DNA from: W1P20-047 sp051878795
Lineage (GTDB): Bacteria; Actinomycetota; Coriobacteriia; Coriobacteriales; Eggerthellaceae
Assembly (NCBI GenBank): GCA_051878795.1
Contig: JBJEKU010000084.1
Location: 1-41,056, forward strand
Direction of reading: 5' to 3'
DNA length: 41,056 nt
The notes below the pieces were generated by a model that saw only the letters and a list, made by a program, of their open reading frames with translations, was not told the DNA's origin and searched no databases. Positions 33,439-40,595 of the stretch are shown here, in pieces (the stretch's first letter is position 1; each line of letters opens with the position of its first letter). Both the position numbers and the translations under genes were made by a program.

Positions 33439-34227
33439 GTGAGGCTGGTGTCATGGAACGTCAATGGATTGCGGGCGATTGCCAAGAAGGGCTTCGACCA
33501 GATCTTCGGCCAGCTGGACGCCGACATCTTCGCCCTGCAGGAAACCAAGCTGCAGGAAGGCCAGATCGACATGGAGTTCGAAGGCTACCGGAGCTACTGG
33601 AGCTACGCCCAGAAGAAGGGTTATTCGGGGACCGCGGTGTTCACCAAACGCGAGCCCATGCGGGTGCTCCATGGCTTGGGCGTCGAACACCTGGATACCG
33701 AGGGCAGGATCGTCGCGCTCGAGTTCCCCGAATTCTGGTTCGTGAACGTCTATACCCCCAACGCGCAGAACGAGTTGGCGCGTATCGACCATCGCATGGA
33801 ATGGGACGATGCCTTCCGCGATTTCTGCAAGGGCCTGGAGGAGGGAACCACCCCCGAAGGCCCCAACACGGCCGAGCCCAAGCCTGTTGTGATGTGCGGC
33901 GACTTCAATGTCGCCCATAACGAGATCGATCTGAAGAACCCCGGCCCGAACAGGGGCAATGCGGGTTTCTCGGACGAAGAGCGCGGGAAGTTCACCGATC
34001 TTCTGGATGCGGGCTTCTCGGATACCTTCCGCATGCTGCATCCCGAAACCGAAGGGGCGTATTCCTGGTGGAGTTACCGTGGCCGCGCACGCGAGCGCAA
34101 CACGGGGTGGCGCATCGATTACTTCCTTGTCAGCGACCGATTGGCGGAACGGGTGCAGATGGCGCACATCTTCGCCGATATCATGGGAAGCGATCACTGC
34201 CCCGTATCGATAGAGCTGGAAGCCTAG
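33439..34227 (+). CDS. xth: Exodeoxyribonuclease III / AP endonuclease
   Basis: Cuts DNA 5' to abasic sites and digests 3' ends in base-excision repair. 262 residues, the usual family length. VSWNVNGLRA at about 4-13, the LQETKLQ segment with metal-binding E35, CGDFNVAHNEIDL, and the C-terminal GSDHCPV with the catalytic histidine are all present. I chose GTG 33439, eight bases after AGGAGG. An upstream in-frame GTG at 33430 would overlap the Shine-Dalgarno sequence. folE starts 29 bases after the stop. Confidence 0.95.
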   Translation: MRLVSWNVNGLRAIAKKGFDQIFGQLDADIFALQETKLQEGQIDMEFEGYRSYWSYAQKKGYSGTAVFTKREPMRVLHGLGVEHLDTEGRIVALEFPEFWFVNVYTPNAQNELARIDHRMEWDDAFRDFCKGLEEGTTPEGPNTAEPKPVVMCGDFNVAHNEIDLKNPGPNRGNAGFSDEERGKFTDLLDAGFSDTFRMLHPETEGAYSWWSYRGRARERNTGWRIDYFLVSDRLAERVQMAHIFADIMGSDHCPVSIELEA

Positions 34228-34256
34228 GCTTCCCCTTGCGTTCGAAAGGAGATGGA

Positions 34257-34862
34257 ATGGCAAAGGAACTGGACATTTCGGGTGCCCGGATGGATCTGGA
34301 TAAGATCCAGCAGGGTGTCCGCATGATCTTGGAGGGAATCGGGGAAGACCCCGAGCGCGAGGGCCTGAAGAAGACCCCCGAGCGCGTTGCGCGGATGTAT
34401 GCCGAATGCTTTGCGGGCATGTACGGCAATCCCGAAGAGTACTTCGAGGTCACCTTCGATGAGCATCATGACGAAATGGTCCTGGTGCGCGACATTCCCT
34501 TCTATTCCATGTGCGAGCACCATTTGGCGCCTTTCTTCGGCAAGGCCCATATCGCCTACATCCCCGCCGAAAGCGGGCGCATCTGCGGTATCTCCAAGCT
34601 TGCGCGCCTGCTCGATGTGTATGCGAGGCGCCCGCAGGTGCAGGAGCGTCTGACGAGCCAGGTTGCCGATACGCTGATGGAGCAGCTCCAGCCCCAGGGT
34701 GTGATCGTGGTGATCGAGGCCGAGCATCTGTGCATGAGCATGCGCGGCGTGAAGAAGCCGGGCTCGAAGACCACCACCAGTGCGGTGAGGGGTTCGTTCA
34801 AGAGGAATCAGGCAACCCGCTCCGAGGCGCTTTCCCTGATCTTCTCCTCGGGCGTGCGATAG
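34257..34862 (+). CDS. folE: GTP cyclohydrolase I
   Basis: Converts GTP to 7,8-dihydroneopterin triphosphate, the first step of folate and also of queuosine synthesis. 201 residues. EGLKKTPERVARMY at 35-48 is the family opening. Zinc ligands are C86 and H89 in SMCEHHLAPF and C159 in EHLCMSMRG. The ATG at 34257 follows AAAGGAG. It forms a two-gene unit with xth. A separate promoter for the ACT-domain gene starts just after the stop. Confidence 0.96.
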   Translation: MAKELDISGARMDLDKIQQGVRMILEGIGEDPEREGLKKTPERVARMYAECFAGMYGNPEEYFEVTFDEHHDEMVLVRDIPFYSMCEHHLAPFFGKAHIAYIPAESGRICGISKLARLLDVYARRPQVQERLTSQVADTLMEQLQPQGVIVVIEAEHLCMSMRGVKKPGSKTTTSAVRGSFKRNQATRSEALSLIFSSGVR

Positions 34863-34876
34863 CGCCCTGTGATACG

Positions 34877-34963
34877 TATAATGACCTGAGTGCCTTCGGG
34901 CGCTGCGTTTCCGAAAGGCGCTGCCGCTGCGCGCGAAGCGGCTTTTTCGACAAGCAAGGAGAA
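34877..34963 (+). promoter_or_regulatory. Promoter and two-hairpin leader of the ACT-domain gene
   Basis: A perfect TATAAT (34877-34882) would start transcription near 34889. The leader folds into AGTGCC-UUCG-GGCGCT (34889-34904) and a second hairpin GCCGCT/AGCGGC (34923-34928, 34937-34942) followed by TTTTT. AAGGAG comes 10 bases later. This is a complete terminator placed inside a leader, which is typical of attenuation. Confidence 0.6.
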
Positions 34964-34967
34964 TCCC

Positions 34968-35237
34968 ATGCGTTGCGTAATCTCTGTTCTCGGTAAGGAC
35001 AGGAGCGGCATCGTTGCCGCCGTTGCGACCACCCTGGCCGAATGCAAGGCGAACATCGACGACATCAGCCAGACTTTGCTCGATGACATCTTCAGCATGA
35101 CCATGCTGGTCACCCTCGACACCGAAACCGCCGGTTTCAACGAGGTCCAGGAAAAGCTTGCTGCAGACGGCGAGAAGCTGGGTGTTCGGATCACCCTCCA
35201 GCGCCAGGACGTCTTCGATTACATGTACAAGATCTAG
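34968..35237 (+). CDS. ACT-domain protein (UPF0237-type)
   Basis: 89 residues forming a single ACT domain: MRCVISVLGKDRSGIVAAV at the start contains the ligand-loop pattern, followed by ANIDDISQTLLDDIFSMTMLV. Stand-alone ACT proteins of this type bind amino acids and often act as regulators. Glycine-cleavage regulator GcvR is a relative, and the family is widespread in fermenters. The ATG at 34968 follows AAGGAGAATCCC. The leader in front has two hairpins. A ligand cannot be named from sequence. Confidence 0.88.
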   Translation: MRCVISVLGKDRSGIVAAVATTLAECKANIDDISQTLLDDIFSMTMLVTLDTETAGFNEVQEKLAADGEKLGVRITLQRQDVFDYMYKI

Positions 35238-35297
35238 TACCCCCGCAGTCGGGCCCGTTTGCCGGATGGCATCGCCCGGCCTACCGGATCGTTGCAG

Positions 35298-35323
35298 CGC
35301 CGCCTCTTATCGGGCGGCGTTTC
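35298..35323 (+). terminator. Intrinsic terminator after the ACT-domain gene
   Basis: Seven-bp stem CGCCGCC/GGCGGCG with a loop of eight bases, followed by TTTCT. The T-run is short, so it is probable rather than certain. Confidence 0.6.
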
Positions 35324-35401
35324 TGCTTGAGGGCTTCAGCCTGGCGAGCGAAGCCGTGCCGAAAGAACCGCCTGCTATGCGGCGATCATGATCTTTTCGG
35401 A

Positions 35402-35845
35402 TCAGGGACGGGGCAGGGTCTTGAGCGCCGCCCAGATGCGCTGCTTCCCATCGGGAGTTTCCATGAGCTCTTCGAAGCGGGGGATAATGCGTACTTCGCG
35501 GCAGAGCACGCTGAGGCGCTCTTCTTCAACGGGCTGCAGATGGTAGGCGGCGAAGAACGCCTGTGCAGACGATGCGCTTGCGAGCACTACGGCGACCGGG
35601 TCCATTCCCTCGACGATCTGCAGCAGGTCCGATGGCTCGAGCATGTCGGTTTCCACGAAGCAGACCGCTTCCGAACCCCAGCCTATCGCCAAGGCGGATT
35701 TTTCGAGCGCGTTTTGCGCCTGGGGGGATGGTGCAGTGGCGAATAGCGCGGCGATAAGCCCCGATTCCGCTCCATGGATGTGCTGGGAAAAGCGCGAGAT
35801 GACGCTCTTCCTGGCGAAATCGTATATGCCGCTGCCGTGTTCCAT
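35402..35845 (-). CDS. Hypothetical protein, 147 residues
   Basis: I do not recognise this family. The product is soluble, with no signal peptide or membrane segment, and alternates hydrophobic strands (AVVLASASSAQAFFAAYH, VCFVETDML) with acidic helices. This looks like a compact alpha/beta fold, and reading frame and codon use fit the neighbouring genes. It is convergent with the ACT-domain gene and divergent from the SurA-like gene. The ATG at 35845 has no Shine-Dalgarno sequence, and a TACAAT box lies eight bases upstream, suggesting a leaderless mRNA. Longer upstream frames do not offer a better start. Confidence 0.65.
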   Translation of the reverse strand: MEHGSGIYDFARKSVISRFSQHIHGAESGLIAALFATAPSPQAQNALEKSALAIGWGSEAVCFVETDMLEPSDLLQIVEGMDPVAVVLASASSAQAFFAAYHLQPVEEERLSVLCREVRIIPRFEELMETPDGKQRIWAALKTLPRP

Positions 35846-35852
35846 GAAGGGG

Positions 35853-35858
35853 ATTGTA
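35853..35858 (-). promoter_or_regulatory. -10 box positioned for leaderless transcription
   Basis: Read on the minus strand, TACAAT at 35858-35853 leaves seven bases before the ATG at 35845, so the predicted transcript would begin at or next to the start codon. The -35 region (CGGACG) is weak. Confidence 0.45.
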
Positions 35859-35906
35859 CCAGCCTTCGCGTGCGCCGTCCGAGGGAGTCCTTACCGGAGA
35901 TCCGGC

Positions 35907-35937
35907 TTGATATGCATATTCGCTTGAATAATATGCA
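35907..35937 (+). promoter_or_regulatory. Promoter of the SurA-like gene with an inverted-repeat operator
   Basis: TTGATA (35907-35912), a 16-base spacer and TAATAT (35929-35934) form a good sigma-A promoter. A perfect 8-bp inverted repeat TGCATATT (35913-35920) and AATATGCA (35930-35937) with a nine-base spacer fills the spacer and overlaps the -10. This predicts repression by a dimeric regulator. The leader to the gene start is about 160 bases. Confidence 0.55.
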
Positions 35938-36100
35938 ACATGCAAAGGATTTGTAAGGCCAGCCTCGGAAAACGCCTGAGAGGCGATGGATTAATATGAA
36001 GCAAACGTGGGTATCTTATGCAGAAGCCGGAGCGAATAGAGGCTATGGGAAAATAGCGGGGTTGATTTCGAATCGCAGCTTTATTGGAGGAAGTGCACTC

Positions 36101-37294
36101 ATGAAGTCGAAGAAGCTTGCTTGCGTAATGCTTTCGCTTGCGTTCGCCTCGGCCTGCCTGCTCGGTCTGGCATCCTGCTCGATCGAATCGGGCCTCACCG
36201 GGGGCGTTGCCGCAACGGTTAACGGCGAGAAGATCATGGAAGACGATGTCACGAAATACATCGAGAACTTCAGGAAGAACAACGGCCTGGAGGACGATGA
36301 GGCGTGGGCTTCTTGGATGGAGGCAAGCGGCTATACCCCTGAGACCATCAGGGAGCAGGTAATCGAGATGTACGAATCCAAGGAACTGGTCAAGCAGGCG
36401 GCACAGGAAGAGGGGATTACCGTTTCGAAGGCGGATGTCGATGCGAGCGTGGAATCCACCCGTGCTAATTTCGATTCCGATGAGGCTTGGGAAAACGCCC
36501 TTGCAACCGCCGGAACGACCGAAGAGGAATACCGTGAGGAAATCGAGCTCTCCATGCTCCAGCAGCAGCTTCAGGAAAAGGTCCTCGAAGAGAACGCTCC
36601 CGAGCCTGCAACCGATGAGGAGGTCGTCGAATACCTCGCGCAGTATGCTCCCTTGTTCGATGGAGCGAAGCGCTCTTCCCATATCCTGTTCAGCAGCGGC
36701 GATGAAGCCCAGGCTACCGATGTGCTGAACCGCATCAATAGCGGAGAGCTTGATTTCGCCGAAGCCGCCAAGCAGTACTCCACCGATACCGCTTCTGCGG
36801 AAAACGGTGGCGATGTAGGCTGGGATCAGCTGAGCACCTTCGTCTCCGAATACACCGAAGCGCTTGCCGATTTGGAAGAGGGCCAGGTGAGCGGCCTTGT
36901 GACCTCGGACTACGGAATCCATATCATCAAATGCACCGAGGTTTTCACCGCCCCCGAAACGGTGACTTCCATCGATCAGGTTCCGGCGGAATTGACCGAG
37001 TATGTTCGCGGGATCGTCGATGACAACCTCAAGACCTCGGCATACAACGACTGGTACAACAGTTTCGTGGAGGAGGCCGATATACAGGTGAACGATATGC
37101 CCGAGGGCCTTTCCTACGATGTGGCAACTTCGGATGATGCTGGCGAAGACGGGCAGGAATCGTCGGATGCCGCCGCCGATGATGCCGCTGCCGATGCAGT
37201 TGCCGACGAAGCCGATTCGGCCGATGATGCCGCTGCCGATGATGGTGCCGCAAAGGAGGCTGCCGACGAAGGGGTGGAAAAAGAAGAAAAATAA
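36101..37294 (+). CDS. SurA/PrsA-like parvulin peptidyl-prolyl isomerase lipoprotein
   Basis: Extracytoplasmic folding factor. 397 residues. A lipoprotein signal peptide (1-25) ends in lipobox LASC with C26 as the anchored residue. A SurA_N-like helical region with ATVNGEKIMEDDV follows (about 38-190), then a PpiC/parvulin domain (about 190-290) with RSSHILFSSGDEA, FAEAAKQYSTD and DYGIHIIKCTEV. The last 55 residues are an Ala/Asp/Glu-rich acidic tail with tandem AADDA-like units, which is unusual. ATG 36101 is chosen because the signal peptide begins there and GGAGG precedes it. An in-frame ATG at 35996 would bury the signal. A tRNA-Ser gene follows. Confidence 0.92.
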   Translation: MKSKKLACVMLSLAFASACLLGLASCSIESGLTGGVAATVNGEKIMEDDVTKYIENFRKNNGLEDDEAWASWMEASGYTPETIREQVIEMYESKELVKQAAQEEGITVSKADVDASVESTRANFDSDEAWENALATAGTTEEEYREEIELSMLQQQLQEKVLEENAPEPATDEEVVEYLAQYAPLFDGAKRSSHILFSSGDEAQATDVLNRINSGELDFAEAAKQYSTDTASAENGGDVGWDQLSTFVSEYTEALADLEEGQVSGLVTSDYGIHIIKCTEVFTAPETVTSIDQVPAELTEYVRGIVDDNLKTSAYNDWYNSFVEEADIQVNDMPEGLSYDVATSDDAGEDGQESSDAAADDAAADAVADEADSADDAAADDGAAKEAADEGVEKEEK

Positions 37295-37298
37295 GTAC

Positions 37299-37328
37299 TT
37301 GCAGCCCATCTGCGGATTGTTATATAAT
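37299..37328 (+). promoter_or_regulatory. Promoter of the tRNA-Ser gene
   Basis: TTGCAG (37299-37304), an 18-base spacer and TATAAT (37323-37328) sit 40 bases before the tRNA, in the 74-base gap after the lipoprotein gene. Confidence 0.65.
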
Positions 37329-37368
37329 CACTAGCGCTGCATGACATACATGGAGCATTCGACTTAAC

Positions 37369-37460
37369 GGAGAGATGTCCGAGCTGGCCGAAGGAGCACG
37401 ATTGGAAATCGTGTATACGCCAAAAGCGTATCTGGGGTTCGAATCCCCATCTCTCCGCCA
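37369..37460 (+). tRNA. tRNA-Ser (anticodon GGA)
   Basis: A 92-nt class II tRNA. The acceptor GGAGAGA pairs with TCTCTCC. The anticodon loop TTGGAAA carries GGA and reads UCC/UCU. The long variable arm (TATACGCCAAAAGCGTA) and T arm GGGGTTCGAATCCCC follow, and the 3' CCA is encoded. Confidence 0.97.
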
Positions 37461-37470
37461 GGAAATTCAG

Positions 37471-37497
37471 AGCGCCGGTTTAGACCGGCGCTTTTTC
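37471..37497 (+). terminator. Intrinsic terminator of the tRNA-Ser transcript
   Basis: Perfect 9-bp stem AGCGCCGGT/ACCGGCGCT with a TTAG loop, followed by TTTTCT, 11 bases after the tRNA CCA. Confidence 0.92.
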
Positions 37498-37816
37498 TGT
37501 ATAGATACCCCTTCGGGGATGCTCCCAGCCGCTTCTTTGCAAGGTCTTTGCTTCGTTGTGGGAGGTCGATGGTGCGATGAGGGAAAGCGAACGAGGGCGG
37601 CGGGGGCTTGCCTTGCAAGTGCTCGGGGATCTTCGCCCGGGTATTCCGTTTGCAGTCGAAATGCATCCGCTGCTTTTTCGAGGGATGAGACGAAAGTCTC
37701 AAAAGGCGGTATTTCAAACCATAATCGGAGTTACTGATAATAGGTGTCATATTGATTGGAAACCCAAATAGAAAGGGGAAATCGGGCAAATAATTATCAG
37801 GATTATTAAAAAAAGA
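37498..37816. other. Gene-free spacer between tRNA-Ser and tRNA-Sec
   Basis: No protein gene is supported in these 319 bases. A hairpin with a UUCG loop near 37506-37520 and a second one, TGAGAC-GAAA-GTCTCA (37684-37699), stand out. The last 90 bases are markedly AT-rich compared with the rest of the window. Minus-strand frames here are antisense to the tRNA genes. Confidence 0.5.
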
Positions 37817-37845
37817 ATGACACAGCTCAATCTTTGTGATAGGAT
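37817..37845 (+). promoter_or_regulatory. Promoter of selC
   Basis: ATGACA (37817-37822), a 17-base spacer and TAGGAT (37840-37845) lie 14 bases upstream of the tRNA-Sec 5' end. Confidence 0.5.
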
Positions 37846-37859
37846 GCCTTTGCACTTAC

Positions 37860-37957
37860 GGAGACGGATGGTTCCCTGGTGGGGCCCGCGGCCTTCAAAG
37901 CCGTTGCGGGGCGCGCAGAACGTCTTGGGTGTGTTCGATTCGCACACGTCTCCGCCA
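37860..37957 (+). tRNA. selC: tRNA-Sec (anticodon TCA), selC
   Basis: A 98-nt tRNA. The anticodon stem GCGGC/GCCGT encloses CTTCAAA with anticodon TCA, which decodes UGA as selenocysteine. The acceptor GGAGACG pairs with CGTCTCC, the T arm is GTGTG-TTCGATT-CGCAC, and the very long variable arm is the hallmark of tRNA-Sec. The 3' CCA is encoded. It lies 3.0 kb before grdA, whose product is a selenoprotein in the known glycine reductase. Confidence 0.95.
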
Positions 37958-37965
37958 TAGAAACC

Positions 37966-38003
37966 AAAAAGGGGCCGCATCATCGATGCGGCCCCTTTCT
38001 TTA
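37966..38003. terminator. Bidirectional terminator between selC and ackA
   Basis: The stem AAAGGGGCCGCAT (37968-37980) pairs with ATGCGGCCCCTTT (37986-37998) with a five-base loop. T-runs flank both ends (TTTCTTT on plus, TTTTTGG on minus), so it can stop both selC and ackA. Confidence 0.9.
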
Positions 38004-38034
38004 TGACTTGCTGCTTGCGAAGCGTATGGCCGGA

Positions 38035-39231
38035 TTAGACCAGAGCCATGGTTTCGCGGGCGATGCACATCTCCTCGTCGGCGCTGATGATCAGGATCTT
38101 GACGGGGGAGTCGTCTGCGGAGATGACGCGATCGCCGCCGCGGCCCTTGTTCTTCTCGGGGTCGACGATCATGCCCATGTGCTCGAGGCCCTCGAAGATC
38201 TCCCTACGGGTGAACTCGCTGTTCTCGCCGATACCGGCAGTGACTACGACTGCGTCGGTGCGGGGCATGATGGCGTAGAAGGAGCCGATCGCCTTCTGGA
38301 CGGAGCGGTTGTACATATCCAGGGCCAGGCGGCACTTCTCGTTGCCTGCGATTGCGCCCTCTTCCAGTTCGCGCATGTCGTTGGAAAGGCCGGAGATTGC
38401 CAGCAGGCCGGACTTCTTGTTCATCAGGTCGTCCATCTCATCGAGGGTGCAGTTGTCGCGACGCATGATGAAGGTGACGATTGCGGGGTCCATGGAGCCG
38501 GTACGGGTGCCCATCAGGATGCCCTCGAGCGGGGTCAGGCCCATGGTGGTGTCGACGCAGCGACCGCCCTCGACGGCGCTCACGGAGCCGCCGGAGCCCA
38601 GGTGGCAGGTGATGATGTTCAGATCCTCGACGTTCTTGCCCAGTACCTCTGCGGCCTTTTCGGCGGCGTACTTATGGGAGGTGCCGTGTGCGCCATAGCG
38701 GCGGATCTTGTATTCGGTGTAGTACTTCTCGGGCAGAGCGTAGCGGTATGCCTTCTCGGGCAGGCCGGCGATGTGGAATGCGGTGTCGAATACCAGGACC
38801 TGGGGCAGGTTGGGGGCAACTTCGCGCAGGGCCTCGATGCAGGCTGCCGCATGGGGGTTGTGCAGGGGTGCCAGCTCGCCGCAGATCTTGACCTTCTCCA
38901 GGGTGTCGTCGGTGACCAGCGCGGACCTGTCGAAGTATTCGCCGCCGGAAACGATGCGGTTGCCGGCACCGGCGATGTCATCGATGGAGTTAACGGGGCA
39001 TTCTTCGCTTGCGAAGATGGTTTCGAGCAGCTTGGCCAGGCAGTCGGCGTGGCTTGCGCCCTCCATCTCGAAGTGTTCCTTGTTCTTAGAGGGCAGGAAG
39101 GTGACGTTCATGAAGGTGCCGGGGCCGTAGATGCGCTCGGCATTGGATTTCATGAGGCATTCTTCGTTGTCCATGTCGATCAGCTGGCACTTCAGGGTGG
39201 AGCTGCCAGCGTTTACAACCAGAATGATCAT
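38035..39231 (-). CDS. ackA: Acetate kinase
   Basis: Converts acetyl phosphate and ADP to acetate and ATP. 398 residues. NAGSSTLK at 7-14 is the phosphate-binding signature (usually NAGSSSLK). RYGAHGTSHKYAA carries the catalytic His, followed by ITCHLGSGGSVSAV and the MGLTPLEG and GTRTGSMDPA segments. I chose ATG 39231, because the family opening MIILVVNAGSS begins there and GGGAGAACCG precedes it. It is divergent from trxB. Glycine reductase produces acetyl phosphate, so this is the energy-conserving step of that pathway. Confidence 0.97.
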   Translation of the reverse strand: MIILVVNAGSSTLKCQLIDMDNEECLMKSNAERIYGPGTFMNVTFLPSKNKEHFEMEGASHADCLAKLLETIFASEECPVNSIDDIAGAGNRIVSGGEYFDRSALVTDDTLEKVKICGELAPLHNPHAAACIEALREVAPNLPQVLVFDTAFHIAGLPEKAYRYALPEKYYTEYKIRRYGAHGTSHKYAAEKAAEVLGKNVEDLNIITCHLGSGGSVSAVEGGRCVDTTMGLTPLEGILMGTRTGSMDPAIVTFIMRRDNCTLDEMDDLMNKKSGLLAISGLSNDMRELEEGAIAGNEKCRLALDMYNRSVQKAIGSFYAIMPRTDAVVVTAGIGENSEFTRREIFEGLEHMGMIVDPEKNKGRGGDRVISADDSPVKILIISADEEMCIARETMALV

Positions 39232-39383
39232 CGGTTCTCCCATTCTTTCTAAATCGCGATTAGTGTTCGCTTCGCCATCTTCGGGATGCCTCAGACACGA
39301 AGCATTCAACATTATACCCCTGCGATAGCCTTGTGGAAACAAGGCGTCTCGCGTGGTTCTATTCGGAACATTTATAGGAAAAC

Positions 39384-39454
39384 TTGACTTATTTAATTAT
39401 CACTGTCATTTAATGTATATAATGCATCCTACCGCCGAATAATTGACAGTGTCA
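39384..39454 (+). promoter_or_regulatory. trxB-trxA-grd promoter region with two TGACA-type operator motifs
   Basis: TTGACT (39384-39389), TTTAAT (39409-39414) and TATAAT (39418-39423) are the promoter elements, with non-ideal spacing. A perfect palindrome TGACA-G-TGTCA lies at 39444-39454. A second copy with two mismatches (TATCACTGTCA) lies at 39398-39408, centred 46 bases upstream. They flank the presumed start site, one near -27 and one near +19, as operator pairs do. The AT-rich 344-base gap to ackA contains no gene. Confidence 0.5.
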
Positions 39455-39515
39455 TTATGGCAGCGGATACATCATTGCGATATTATGCAAATGTTGTTTG
39501 CCGTCGTGGCTTGGC

Positions 39516-39538
39516 GTTCCGGTCCACTAATGCGGAAC
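39516..39538 (+). promoter_or_regulatory. Leader hairpin upstream of trxB
   Basis: GTTCCG (39516-39521) and CGGAAC (39533-39538) form a perfect 6-bp stem extendable by three pairs beyond a bulge. No T-run follows. I see no glycine-riboswitch consensus in the 145-base leader. Confidence 0.4.
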
Positions 39539-39575
39539 TGCCGGGCCGCCGGACAGATAGAGACGAGGTATTTAA

Positions 39576-40532
39576 ATGGAAAAGGTATATGACGTAATCG
39601 TCCTGGGCGCTGGCCCTGGTGGTTTGGCAGCAGGCCTGTACGCCGGCCGCAGCAGGCTCAACACCCTGATCGTCGAAAAGGGTCAGGATGGCGGCCAGAT
39701 CGCTATCACCGACGAAATCGAGAACTATCCCGGACAGCGCGTCGACATCGAAGAGTCCGGCCCCAGCCTGATCGCCCGCATGACCGCACAGTGCGAGAAG
39801 TTCGGCTGCGAGCGTCTGTCTGCAACCGTCAAGGCTGTCGAGCTGGAAGGCGACATCAAGAAGATCGTCACCACCAAGGATGAAGAGTACTTCGCAAAGG
39901 CCATCATCCTGGCTACCGGCGCACATCCCCGTAAGATCGGCTGCGAGAACGAAGCCAAGTTCACCGGCAAGGGCATCTCCTTCTGCGCAACCTGCGACGC
40001 CAACTTCTTCGAGGACTTCGAGGTATACGTCGTCGGCGGCGGCGACTCCGCAGTAGAAGAGGCAATGTACCTGACCAAGTACGCTCGCAAGGTTACCCTG
40101 ATCCACCGTCGCGACACCCTGCGTGCTGCCAAGTCCATCCAGGAGAAGGCATTCAAGAACGAGAAGCTCAGCTTCATGTGGGACACCGTCGTCGAGAAGG
40201 TCGACGAGGGCGACATCCCCAACATGCTGGGCAAGATGTGGGTCCGCAACGTCAAGACCGACGAGGTAACCGTCATCGAGGCTGACGAAGACGACGGCAT
40301 CTTCGGCCTGTTCGGCTTCATCGGCATGATCCCCGAGACCGGCCTGTTCGAGGGTGTTATCGACATGGAGAACGGCTATGTCGTAACCGACGAGAACATG
40401 GCAACCAATGTCAAGGGCGTTTGGGCTGTCGGCGACATGCGCAAGAAGAGCCTGCGCCAGGTCGTCACCGCTGCTGCAGACGGCGCTATCGCCGCAATGC
40501 AGGCAGAGAAGTACCTGTCTGAAATGGAATAG
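39576..40532 (+). CDS. trxB: Thioredoxin reductase of the glycine-reductase operon
   Basis: NAD(P)H-dependent flavoenzyme that reduces thioredoxin. 318 residues, the usual family length. The FAD loop GAGPGG is at 11-16, the redox-active CATC has cysteines 137 and 140, and the second Rossmann loop VVGGGDSAVEEA is near 152-163. The conserved GVWAVGDMR at the end is the FAD-binding GD motif. A 20-residue acidic insert (EADEDDGIFGLFGF) lies before it. Codon use is strongly biased. trxA follows 63 bases later, then grdA, which is the standard glycine-reductase arrangement. Confidence 0.95.
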   Translation: MEKVYDVIVLGAGPGGLAAGLYAGRSRLNTLIVEKGQDGGQIAITDEIENYPGQRVDIEESGPSLIARMTAQCEKFGCERLSATVKAVELEGDIKKIVTTKDEEYFAKAIILATGAHPRKIGCENEAKFTGKGISFCATCDANFFEDFEVYVVGGGDSAVEEAMYLTKYARKVTLIHRRDTLRAAKSIQEKAFKNEKLSFMWDTVVEKVDEGDIPNMLGKMWVRNVKTDEVTVIEADEDDGIFGLFGFIGMIPETGLFEGVIDMENGYVVTDENMATNVKGVWAVGDMRKKSLRQVVTAAADGAIAAMQAEKYLSEME

Positions 40533-40595
40533 GCTTCCATTTCGAATAGAAGTAAACCGGCATCATTCAAATCACACGAAAGAGGAGGAATAACG

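Noticed and set aside
35996..36100. Upstream in-frame start of the SurA-like gene
   Set aside because: It would put 35 hydrophilic residues before the lipoprotein signal peptide, and the ribosome binding site before 36101 is better.
37364..37855. Minus-strand frame containing MGIRTPDTLLAYTRF
   Set aside because: Spurious protein antisense to tRNA-Ser, often seen in annotations.
37747..37983. Minus-strand frame over the selenocysteine tRNA
   Set aside because: Antisense to selC, with no start or ribosome binding site support.
37879..39252. 457-codon plus-strand frame over acetate kinase and part of selC
   Set aside because: Starts inside a tRNA gene and is antisense to ackA.
39430..39575. 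Glycine riboswitch in the trxB leader
   Set aside because: The conserved bases of the glycine riboswitch are not visible. Only a simple hairpin is present.
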